DNA from: Stenotrophomonas sp.
GTDB lineage: Bacteria; Pseudomonadota; Gammaproteobacteria; Xanthomonadales; Xanthomonadaceae
Assembly (NCBI GenBank): GCA_003510825.1
Contig: DOKO01000438.1
Span: 1-13,223 of the forward strand
Direction: 5' to 3'
Length of the DNA stretch: 13,223 bases
The notes under the pieces were generated by a model. It made no database searches. It was not told the origin of the DNA and saw nothing but the letters and a program-made list of their open reading frames with translations. How positions within the stretch are numbered: position 1 is the first letter of the stretch; each line of letters opens with the position of its first letter. The translations under genes and the position numbers were made by a program. Shown piece by piece: positions 6,737-13,014 of the stretch.

Positions 6737-7264
6737 ATGCGTGCTGCCGGCAAAGCATGGATCTCCGTCGTCGTATTGGTCGCCGCCATCGCGCTGCTGC
6801 CTGGCCTGCTCTACCTGCTCGGGCTGGCCTGGGTCGATGGTTGGCCGCAGCCGGCAGACCGTGCGCCCAGCGGCGTGGCGGCATGCGGCGGTGAACCACT
6901 CACGGGCTACCAGCGGATGAACCCCTGGGGCTTCGTCGTGCAGCTCTTCGACGAGGATGCGAGGAAAGCGAACGTGCCCTTGGTCGAGCAGGAGGCCTAC
7001 TGGGTTGCCCGCCGCCACCTGATGCGGCAGCCGCGGCACGGCATGCTGCGCTGGCAGTTGAGCAGCACGGCGCTGACGATCTGGATTACCCGGCATTGGA
7101 GTGCCGGGCAGATTGCCGACACCGCGAGGAAGGAAGACTTCTACCACGTGTGGCCGCGCTTCATGCCCGGGGTCAGATCCCTTTCCGCAGGAAAGGGCTC
7201 TGACCCCAGCGTAGTGCAGGCCATTACTTCGGCCGGCGATCTTCCTGGTCATCACCAAAAATGA
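6737..7264 (+). CDS. Unknown protein with one N-terminal membrane helix
   Basis: I do not recognise this 175-residue protein. The ATG at 6737 is chosen because it starts directly before a hydrophobic helix (residues 8-32, WISVVVLVAAIALLPGLLYLLGL), giving a membrane-anchored protein with most of its length probably periplasmic. The middle has several tryptophans and the segment LSSTALTIWITRHWSAGQI (109-127), which hints at an alpha-helical domain but gives no certain family. Residues 145-157 are encoded exactly by a 39-bp palindromic repeat. The last 18 residues lie beyond it, and the final 41 bases overlap the convergent ndh gene. The natural C-terminus is therefore probably near residue 144, and the tail is acquired (inference). 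It is four bases downstream of the NTF2-like gene. Confidence 0.7.
   Translation: MRAAGKAWISVVVLVAAIALLPGLLYLLGLAWVDGWPQPADRAPSGVAACGGEPLTGYQRMNPWGFVVQLFDEDARKANVPLVEQEAYWVARRHLMRQPRHGMLRWQLSSTALTIWITRHWSAGQIADTARKEDFYHVWPRFMPGVRSLSAGKGSDPSVVQAITSAGDLPGHHQK
7169..7207 (+). repeat. GGGGTC-type palindrome, copy 2, in the tail of the unknown gene
   Basis: A 39-bp inverted repeat with 18-bp arms and a GCA loop. It begins GGGGTCAGATCCCTTTCC and ends GGAAAGGGCTCTGACCCC. The only mismatch is at arm position 10 (T versus G), the same place as in the mdtB copy. It covers 13 whole codons of the unknown gene and lies 16 bases from the ndh stop. Confidence 0.9.
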
Positions 7265-8501
7265 TGCGCGCGCTGCGCTGGTAGCTCCAGTACGCCACTG
7301 CCCAGTTCAGCAGCACCACCACGCGGTTGCGGAAACCGATCAGGAAAAACACGTGCGCGGCCAGCCAGAACCACCAGGCCAGCACGCCGGACAGCTGCAG
7401 CCTGCCCAGGTGCACGATGGCGGCCATGCGGCCGATGGTGGCCAGGTTGCCGTAGTCGGCGTATTTGAACGGCCCCGGTGTCGGCTTGCCATGCAGGCGC
7501 GCACGGATGACATCGGCCACGTACTTGCCCATCTGCTTGGCGGCAGGGGCCACGCCGGGCACCGGCTTGCCGTTGGCCTGGTTCACTGCGGCCAGGTCGC
7601 CGGCGACAAACAGTTCGGGATGCCCGGGCAGGGTCAGATCGGGCTGCACCTGCACGCGGCCGGCGCGGTCCAGTGGTACGTCCAGCGTGCGCGCCAGCGG
7701 CGAGGCGGCCACGCCGGCGGCCCAGACCACGGTGCGTGCGGGCACGAACTGTTCGCCCAGCTTGAAGCCGAGGCTGTCGATGTCGCTCACCGGGGTGCCG
7801 GTCAGTACTTCCACACCCAGCTTCTCCAGCTGCCGCCGTGCCTTCAGCGAAAGCACCTCGGGGAACGAAGACAGCACGCGTGGGCCGGCCTCGACCAGGC
7901 GCACCTTGGCGCTGGCCGGATCGATGTGGCGGAACTCATTGCGCAGCGTGTGGCGGGCGATCTCGGCCAGGGTGCCAGCCAGTTCGACGCCGGTGGGGCC
8001 GCCGCCGACCACCGCGAAGCTGAGCCATGCGGCCTTCTTCGCCGGGTCCGGTTCGGCCTCGGCGCGCTCGAATGCCAGCAGCAGTTTGCGGCGCAGGGCG
8101 ATGGCATCGTCCAGCGTTTTCAGGCCCGGCGCATCGCCGGCCCACTGGTCGTTGCCGAAGTAGGCGTGGGTGGCGCCGGTGGCCAGCAGCAGGCTGTCGT
8201 AGCCCAGGGTGCTGCCGTCGGCCAGCTGCACCTGGCGGATGGCCTTGTCGATGGCGACGACCTCGCCCAGGCGCACTTCCACGTTGCGCTGGTGGCCAAG
8301 GATGTGTCGCAGCGGCGCGGCGATGTCGGGGGCGGACAGGCCGGCGGTGGCGACCTGGTACAGCAGGGGTTGGAACAGGTGGTGGTTGCGGCGGTCGAGC
8401 AGGGTGATCCTGATCTTCTCGCGGGCCAGGGCCCGGGTGGCCCAGAGGCCTGCAAAACCGCCGCCGATGATGACCAGGTGGGGGACTGGTTCGCGGCTCA
8501 T
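7224..8501 (-). CDS. ndh: Type II NADH dehydrogenase (NDH-2)
   Basis: A 425-residue single-subunit flavoprotein of the NDH-2 family, which passes electrons from NADH to quinone at the inner membrane without pumping protons. The FAD-binding dinucleotide fold is at the N-terminus (GGGFAG at 13-18). The NAD-binding fold is in the middle (VVGGGPTGVELAG at 164-176). The second FAD motif FVAGDLAAV is at 298-306, and the quinone-site segment APAAKQMGKYVA is at 318-329. The C-terminus (about 370-405) is hydrophobic and tryptophan-rich, as expected for membrane attachment. The start is supported by GGAG seven bases upstream. It is divergent from the NYN gene with a 108-base spacer. Its 3' end overlaps the tail of the convergent unknown gene by 41 bases. 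Confidence 0.95.
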   Translation of the reverse strand: MSREPVPHLVIIGGGFAGLWATRALAREKIRITLLDRRNHHLFQPLLYQVATAGLSAPDIAAPLRHILGHQRNVEVRLGEVVAIDKAIRQVQLADGSTLGYDSLLLATGATHAYFGNDQWAGDAPGLKTLDDAIALRRKLLLAFERAEAEPDPAKKAAWLSFAVVGGGPTGVELAGTLAEIARHTLRNEFRHIDPASAKVRLVEAGPRVLSSFPEVLSLKARRQLEKLGVEVLTGTPVSDIDSLGFKLGEQFVPARTVVWAAGVAASPLARTLDVPLDRAGRVQVQPDLTLPGHPELFVAGDLAAVNQANGKPVPGVAPAAKQMGKYVADVIRARLHGKPTPGPFKYADYGNLATIGRMAAIVHLGRLQLSGVLAWWFWLAAHVFFLIGFRNRVVVLLNWAVAYWSYQRSARIIFGDDQEDRRPK

Positions 8502-8609
8502 CGACGTACTCCAGAGGGGGATGGATGTCGCCCTGCATCATCGCACGTCACATGGCTGCCAGTGGCCATGGGTGATACTCCGCTCAGCCTGCAGCCCACC
8601 GAGGAAACC
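8502..8609. promoter_or_regulatory. Divergent spacer between ndh and the NYN-LOTUS gene
   Basis: This 108-base gap must carry promoters for both genes. On the plus strand TGATACT at 8573-8579 could be an extended -10 for the NYN gene, and GAGGA at 8601-8605 is its ribosome-binding site. On the minus strand GGAG serves ndh. No clear -35 box or operator is visible. Confidence 0.4.
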
Positions 8610-9401
8610 ATGTCCGAACCGGAAAAGCGCATCGCCCTGCTGATCGACGCCGACAATGCGCCGGCCTCGAAGATCGATGAAGTCCTGGCCGAGGTCGCCC
8701 GTTACGGTGTGGCCAACGTGCGCCGTGCGTACGGCAACTGGAAAAGCCCGCGCCTGAAGGGCTGGGAATCGGTGCTGCACGAGTACGCCATCCGCCCGAT
8801 CCAGCAGTTCGCCTACAGCAAGGGCAAGAACGCCTCGGACATGGCCATGGTCATCGATGCCATGGACCTGCTGTACGCGCGCAACCTCGATGGTTTCGCC
8901 ATCGTCTCCAGCGATGCCGACTTCACCCCGATGGTGATGCGCCTGCTGACCGATGGCGTGAAGGTGTATGGCTTCGGCGAGAAGAAGACCCCCGATCCCT
9001 TCGTCAACGCCTGCTCCAAGTTCACCTATCTGGAAGCCCTGGGCCAGACCCACGCCAGCGTGCCCGATGTCGAGGCCGAGGCCGGGCAGGCGCCCAGCGG
9101 GCAGGTCGCTGGCGAGCCCGCGGCCAGTGATGAAGTGCGCCCGCGCAAGAACAGCGCGGAACTGCGCAATGACACGCGCCTGGTGAAGATGCTGCGGCGC
9201 GCGGTATCGGCGGCCGAGGGCGAGGATGGCTGGTCACACCTGGGCCCGGTCGGCAGCCAGATCGGCAACCAGGCCTCGTTCGATCCGCGCAACTATGGCT
9301 ACGGCAAGCTCAGCGACCTGCTGGCGGCCATCGGCCTGTTTGAGCTGAAGAAGGACGGCAAATCGTCCTACGTGCGCGCGCTGCCGAAGAAGAACCGGTA
9401 G
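8610..9401 (+). CDS. NYN-domain nuclease-like protein with C-terminal LOTUS (OST-HTH) domain
   Basis: A 263-residue, two-domain protein. Residues 6-142 form a NYN (PIN-like) domain of the LabA/DUF88 type. Acidic residues that would hold a metal are in place: D13 and D15 in LLIDADN, D77 in NASDMAMVIDAMD, and D102 and D104 in SSDADF. A charged, low-complexity linker (about 143-185) leads to an OST-HTH/LOTUS domain at about 186-258, a small winged-helix fold known to bind RNA or protein partners. The architecture suggests an RNA-processing or decay enzyme that uses LOTUS for targeting; the substrate is unknown. ATG at 8610 is chosen for its GAGGA ribosome-binding site. The TAG stop lies inside a SMAG element. 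It is divergent from ndh with no visible operon partner. Confidence 0.92.
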   Translation: MSEPEKRIALLIDADNAPASKIDEVLAEVARYGVANVRRAYGNWKSPRLKGWESVLHEYAIRPIQQFAYSKGKNASDMAMVIDAMDLLYARNLDGFAIVSSDADFTPMVMRLLTDGVKVYGFGEKKTPDPFVNACSKFTYLEALGQTHASVPDVEAEAGQAPSGQVAGEPAASDEVRPRKNSAELRNDTRLVKMLRRAVSAAEGEDGWSHLGPVGSQIGNQASFDPRNYGYGKLSDLLAAIGLFELKKDGKSSYVRALPKKNR

Positions 9402-9420
9402 CGCCGGCCGCTGGCCGGCG
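9398..9420 (+). repeat. SMAG (GTAG) REP stem-loop fused to the NYN-LOTUS stop codon
   Basis: GTAG at 9398-9401, then CGCCGGCC, the loop GCT, and GGCCGGCG: a perfect 8-bp stem. TAG of the GTAG head is the stop codon of the NYN gene. The hairpin sits between two converging genes and could act as a transcript end on both strands, though no T-run follows. Confidence 0.85.
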
Positions 9421-9435
9421 TATCGACGCCGCGGT

Positions 9436-9627
9436 TCAGATCACCCGCGCATCCGAACCCGCATAGCCGTCGGCAAACCCGGCGGCGAAATCCTCGACGC
9501 CGTTGAAGGCCAGCAGCAACAGCCCTGCGCACAGCAGCTGGTTGCGGCTGGAACGGCGGTAGCCCAGCACCAGCATCACCAGCCCTGCTGCCAGCAGAAC
9601 GTAGTTCAACGCATCCCATGCAGTCAC
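9436..9627 (-). CDS. Small two-helix membrane protein of unknown function
   Basis: A 63-residue protein starting at GTG 9627-9625, preceded by a good purine-rich site (GGAGAGACGAC). The frame stays open further upstream, but that portion is antisense to the GST gene and has no membrane or motif logic. Two hydrophobic helices are clear: about residues 6-22 (ALNYVLLAAGLVMLVLG) and 31-41 extending into 47-52, joined by a basic loop YRRSSRNQ. The positive loop suggests that it faces the cytoplasm with both ends outside. The C-terminus is rich in G, A and D. I do not recognise a family. It shares a divergent spacer with the GST gene. Confidence 0.65.
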   Translation of the reverse strand: MTAWDALNYVLLAAGLVMLVLGYRRSSRNQLLCAGLLLLAFNGVEDFAAGFADGYAGSDARVI

Positions 9628-9666
9628 GTCGTCTCTCCCTGTGGATGGGCGTATCGTAGCGTTTCC

Positions 9667-9681
9667 GCGCCACTGTGGCGC
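9667..9681. promoter_or_regulatory. 15-bp palindrome in the GST leader
   Basis: GCGCCAC, one base, GTGGCGC: a perfect 7-bp inverted repeat around a single T. It lies in the 79-base spacer between the divergent small membrane protein and GST, 25 bases before the GST start codon. A one-base centre favours a protein-binding operator over an RNA hairpin, but no regulator is known for it. Confidence 0.35.
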
Positions 9682-9706
9682 ACCGCTGCAGGCAGGGAAA
9701 TCCGCA

Positions 9707-10327
9707 ATGTTGAAGATCTGGGGCCGCCGCAATTCCAGCAATGTCCGCAAGGTGCTGTGGTGCGCCGAAGAAATCGGGCTGCCGTACGAATCCATCGAAG
9801 TGGGCGGCAGCCATGGCGGCACGCAGTCGGCCGAATACGTGGCGATGAATCCCAACAGCCTGGTGCCGGTAATCGAAGACCACGGCCTGCCACTTTGGGA
9901 ATCGAACACCATCGTGCGCTACCTGAGCGCGCGCTATTCGCTGGGCACGCTGTACGCCGAAGACGCGATGGAACGCGCGCAGGCCGAGAAGTGGATGGAC
10001 TGGAGCACCTCGCGGATGGCCGCGCTGTACTCCGAACTGATCTGGGGCATCATGCGCACCGCGCCGGCCGACCGCGATGAAGCGCGCATCAACGCCGCCA
10101 TCGTGCGCGCCGGTGATTACCTGAAGATGGCCGATGAGACCCTGGGCAGGCAGCCGTGGCTGTCGGGCGAGAAGTTCGCCATGGGCGACATTCCGCTGGG
10201 TTCGTTGATCTATGCCTGGTTCGAACTGCCGATCCAGCGTCCCGACCTGCCGAACGTGGCCGACTGGTATGCGCGCCTGCGCGAACGCCCGGCGTACCAG
10301 CGCGGCGTGATGTCACCGCTGACGTAA
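9707..10327 (+). CDS. Glutathione S-transferase family protein
   Basis: A 206-residue cytosolic protein with the two-domain GST fold. The thioredoxin-like N-terminal domain shows SSNVRKVLW (10-18), where a serine or asparagine would activate glutathione. The cis-proline site is NSLVPVIED (50-58) and the glutathione-contacting ES pair is at 65-66. The all-helical C-terminal domain contains the N-capping-type segment GEKFAMGDIPLGSLIYAW. ATG at 9707 follows AGGGA by about eight bases. Substrate and class cannot be read safely from the sequence. It resembles the beta/YfcG-like group broadly. The gene converges with priA, and two palindromic repeats fill the gap. Confidence 0.92.
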   Translation: MLKIWGRRNSSNVRKVLWCAEEIGLPYESIEVGGSHGGTQSAEYVAMNPNSLVPVIEDHGLPLWESNTIVRYLSARYSLGTLYAEDAMERAQAEKWMDWSTSRMAALYSELIWGIMRTAPADRDEARINAAIVRAGDYLKMADETLGRQPWLSGEKFAMGDIPLGSLIYAWFELPIQRPDLPNVADWYARLRERPAYQRGVMSPLT

Positions 10328-10339
10328 GCGGTGGAGACC

Positions 10340-10376
10340 GGGGTCGGAGCCCTCTCTGCGAGAGGGATCCGACCCC
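10340..10376 (-). repeat. GGGGTC-type palindrome, copy 3
   Basis: A 37-bp inverted repeat with 17-bp arms: GGGGTCGGAGCCCTCTC, the loop TGC, then GAGAGGGATCCGACCCC. The single mismatch is again at position 10, but here the T-bearing arm is on the other strand, so this copy points the opposite way to copies 1, 2 and 4. It begins 13 bases after the GST stop codon. Confidence 0.9.
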
Positions 10377-10385
10377 TTGGCTGTC

Positions 10386-10422
10386 GGGGTCGGATCCCAC
10401 CCCAAGGGTGGGCTCTGACCCC
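10386..10422 (+). repeat. GGGGTC-type palindrome, copy 4
   Basis: A 37-bp inverted repeat with 17-bp arms and a CAA loop, starting GGGGTCGGATCCCACCC and ending GGGTGGGCTCTGACCCC. Besides the usual mismatch at position 10 it has a G-T wobble at position 7. It ends exactly where the priA stop codon begins and is nine bases from copy 3, to which it is inverted. Confidence 0.9.
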
Positions 10423-12600
10423 TCAATACAGATCCGTCGGATCCACATCCAGCGACCAGCGCACCTTGCGCGCCTCCGGCAGCGCATACAGCTGCGGCAC
10501 CAGCTGGGCCAGCACGCCATGCAGCGGCGGCCGCTGCAGCGCAGACAGCAGCAGCTGCGTGCGCTGGTAACCGGCGCGACGCGGCATCGGTGCCGGCATC
10601 GGCCCATAGGCCTCCACCACGTTCTGCTCGCCCAGCAGTTGCCGCGCCGCCAGCAGGAAGGCGTTGGCATGTTCAAGCTGCTGCGCTTCGGCACGCATCA
10701 GCGCCAGGTGCGCGAACGGTGGGAAGCCGGCGGCCTGGCGCTGGTTCAATTCGGCCTGCGCGAACGGGTGGTAGCCACCGCTCACCAGGGTTTCCAGCAA
10801 CGGGTGCCCCGGGTGGTGGGTCTGCAGCCAGACCTCGCCGGGATCGCGCGCGCGACCAGCGCGGCCGGCCACCTGGATCAGCTGCTGGGCCAGCTTCTCG
10901 CTGGCGCGGAAGTCGGCCGAGAACAGGCCTTCGTCGATGCCCACCACCACCACCAGGGTCAACTTGGGCAGGTCGTGGCCCTTGGCCAGGATCTGCGTGC
11001 CGACCAGGATGCCGGGCTGGTCGCCCAGCTTCGCCAGCTGCTGTTCCAGCGCATCGCGGCGCGAGGTGGTGCCGCGGTCGATGCGCACCACCGGGTAATC
11101 GGCGAAGGCGCTGACCAGGTGCTCTTCCAGGCGCTCGGTGCCGATGCCCTGCGGCTGCAACGCGAGGCTGCCGCAGGCCGGGCAGGCCAGGGGCGCCGGC
11201 TGCCGCGCACCGCAGTGGTGGCACTGCAGGCGACGGCCGCCGCCATGCACGGTCATCGGCGCATCGCAGCGCTGGCATGGCGCGGTCCAGCCGCAGTCGT
11301 GGCAGAGCAGCACCGGCGCGTAGCCACGGCGGTTCTTGAACACCAGCACCTGCTGGCCACGCTGCAGGTGTTCGCCGATACCGGCCAGCACATCGGCGGA
11401 GAGGCCATCGTGCAGCGGCCGCTTGCGCACATCGAGGATGCGCACGCGGGGCGGCCGTGCATCACCGGCGCGCTGCTTCAGGCGCAGGTGGGTGTAGCGG
11501 CCGGCATAGGCGTTGTGCAGGGTTTCCAGCGAGGGCGTGGCGCTGCCCAGCAGCACCGGGATGCCCAGCGCCTTGGCCCGCACCAGGGCGAAATCGCGGG
11601 CGTGGTAACGGATGCCGTCCTGCTGCTTGTAGCTGCCGTCGTGTTCCTCGTCGACGATCAGCAGGCCGGCCTGCGGCAGCGGGGTGAACACCGCCGACCG
11701 GGTGCCGACGATCACCCGTGCTTCGCCGCGCGAGGCCGCGGCCCAGACGCGCGCGCGTTCGTTGTCGTTCAAGCCCGAATGCAGCGCATGCACCGCGATG
11801 CCGAGGCGGCCACGGAAGCGTGCCAGGGTCTGCGGGGTCAGGCCGATCTCCGGCACCAGTACCAGCGCCTGTTTCCCCTGCGCCAGGCAGTGGATGATGG
11901 CCTGCAGGTAGACCTCGGTCTTGCCGCTGCCGGTCACCCCGTCCAGCAGGAAGGCATGGAAGCCGTCGGCAGCGGTGATCGCGGCCACGGCCTCGGCCTG
12001 TTCCGGGTTGAGGGTGGGGCCGGGCAGGGGCTGCGCATGCTGCGGCGCCACGCTCAGGGCCACGCGCTCGGCCAGCTCGCGCTTGGCCAGGCTGCGTGCG
12101 GCGGTGCGCCAGTCCTCCATGCGCGCGCCCAGCACGTCTTCGTCGACCACGGCCTCGCCCAGCAGTTCGGCCAGTTGCCGCGGGCGGGTGCCGGCGCGCA
12201 GCTTTTCGCGCTGGGCCTGGCCGGCGGCGGTCAGCTGCCAGCCCCAGTGATGGGTGTCGGGCAGGGCCTCGCCGTGCCGCAGCGGGCCGGGCAGGGCGGT
12301 GTTCACCACTTCGCCCAACGGTGAATGGGTGTAGCGGGCCAGCCACTGCAGGCTCTGCCACAGCTCGCCCTGCAGCAGCGGCTGCGGATCGCACCAGGCC
12401 AGCGCCTGGCGCAGGCCCTGGCCGTCGTCCACCTGGCCGTGGCCGGCCACCATCCCCACCAGCTCGCGGTTGCCGAACGGCACCTTCAGGCGGCAGCCGA
12501 CCGGCACGGCCGGGCCTGGACCTTCCGGGGGCAGGTAGTCGAACAGGCGCGGCAGCGGGACGGGCAGGGCGACCTGCAGGGTCGGGATGGGGTCGAGCAT
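10423..12600 (-). CDS. priA: Primosomal replication restart helicase PriA
   Basis: A 725-residue superfamily 2 helicase that recognises stalled forks and reloads the replicative helicase; E. coli PriA has 732. The N-terminal DNA-binding domain starts with VALPVPLPRLFDYLPPEG. The Walker A motif GVTGSGKT is at 221-228, the DEEH box at 317-320, and the HSGLND and GSATPSLET motifs are present. Eight zinc-binding cysteines lie at 433, 436, 442, 445, 460, 463, 473 and 476. Motif VI is QVAGRAGRAR at 576-585. The C-terminus ends DVDPTDLY, like E. coli VDPIEG. ATG at 12600 fits the E. coli N-terminus; GTG at 12648 is an alternative, and neither has a strong ribosome-binding site. Two DnaA boxes lie 115-137 bases upstream. 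Confidence 0.97.
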   Translation of the reverse strand: MLDPIPTLQVALPVPLPRLFDYLPPEGPGPAVPVGCRLKVPFGNRELVGMVAGHGQVDDGQGLRQALAWCDPQPLLQGELWQSLQWLARYTHSPLGEVVNTALPGPLRHGEALPDTHHWGWQLTAAGQAQREKLRAGTRPRQLAELLGEAVVDEDVLGARMEDWRTAARSLAKRELAERVALSVAPQHAQPLPGPTLNPEQAEAVAAITAADGFHAFLLDGVTGSGKTEVYLQAIIHCLAQGKQALVLVPEIGLTPQTLARFRGRLGIAVHALHSGLNDNERARVWAAASRGEARVIVGTRSAVFTPLPQAGLLIVDEEHDGSYKQQDGIRYHARDFALVRAKALGIPVLLGSATPSLETLHNAYAGRYTHLRLKQRAGDARPPRVRILDVRKRPLHDGLSADVLAGIGEHLQRGQQVLVFKNRRGYAPVLLCHDCGWTAPCQRCDAPMTVHGGGRRLQCHHCGARQPAPLACPACGSLALQPQGIGTERLEEHLVSAFADYPVVRIDRGTTSRRDALEQQLAKLGDQPGILVGTQILAKGHDLPKLTLVVVVGIDEGLFSADFRASEKLAQQLIQVAGRAGRARDPGEVWLQTHHPGHPLLETLVSGGYHPFAQAELNQRQAAGFPPFAHLALMRAEAQQLEHANAFLLAARQLLGEQNVVEAYGPMPAPMPRRAGYQRTQLLLSALQRPPLHGVLAQLVPQLYALPEARKVRWSLDVDPTDLY

Positions 12601-12714
12601 CGGGGCAGTGTAACGGGCGGGGCGGGGGCCGATGGCAGAGGCGATCACGTCGCCCGCGCCTGCCGCGCAATCATAAATGTCACCTAAATATCGGTGGCTA
12701 TTAGAGATTCAGTC

Positions 12715-12737
12715 TTATCCACATCTTCTGTGGATAA
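12715..12737. promoter_or_regulatory. Two perfect inverted DnaA boxes upstream of priA
   Basis: TTATCCACA at 12715-12723 and its exact reverse complement TGTGGATAA at 12729-12737 are separated by five bases. Both match the strict 9-bp DnaA box without mismatch. They lie in the spacer between priA and the sigma-like gene, where the priA promoter must be. They could let DnaA control priA, or titrate DnaA. No dnaA, dnaN or rpmH gene is near, so this is not the usual chromosomal origin setting. Confidence 0.75.
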
Positions 12738-12801
12738 CGTTGTGCGTTACCGGTCGGCGGGAGCGTGTGAGGCCGATGGCGACGGCTTTACACTCGGGTT
12801 G

Positions 12802-12870
12802 GTCAAAAAATAGCCATACTTAAAACACCAATAAAATCAATGGCTTGATTGTGAAACATTGCTGAAACAA
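12802..12870. other. AT-rich tract with phased TGAAACA repeats
   Basis: A gene-free stretch clearly richer in A and T than the surrounding DNA, with A-runs at 12805-12810 and around 12821-12836. TGAAACA occurs at 12852 and 12863, and TGAATCC follows at 12873, so the starts are 11 and 10 bases apart, one helical turn. No good -35/-10 pair for the plus-strand gene was found. The rest of 12601-13014, apart from the DnaA boxes, shows nothing recognisable. Confidence 0.5.
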
Positions 12871-13014
12871 GGTGAATCCGCGGCGTCACAACGATTCGGC
12901 CGGGGACCGCATTGATGCTGTGCACAACCTGCAGCACGAAGTGCCCGTGGGCGCAAGTCCTGCCGGCCGCCGATGGGCTGCCGCTATCATGCCCGCAGAC
13001 CTTTGGAGTAACCG

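Noticed and set aside
10340..10422. Classical intrinsic terminators
   Set aside because: The hairpins are strong but no run of T follows on either strand, so I list them as repeats and leave termination as a hypothesis.
10156..12324. Long plus-strand open frame opposite priA
   Set aside because: It is antisense to a clear full-length PriA, is rich in Q, R, A, G and H from mirrored GC-rich codons, has no domain logic, and starts inside the GST gene.
12919..12927. Third DnaA box (TGTGCACAA)
   Set aside because: Its reverse complement differs from the strict box at two positions, so it is not counted.
12601..13014. Chromosomal replication origin (oriC)
   Set aside because: The DnaA boxes and AT-rich tract fit, but only two strict boxes are present and dnaA, dnaN and rpmH, which flank oriC in this family, are absent. 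Kept as a DnaA-binding module only.
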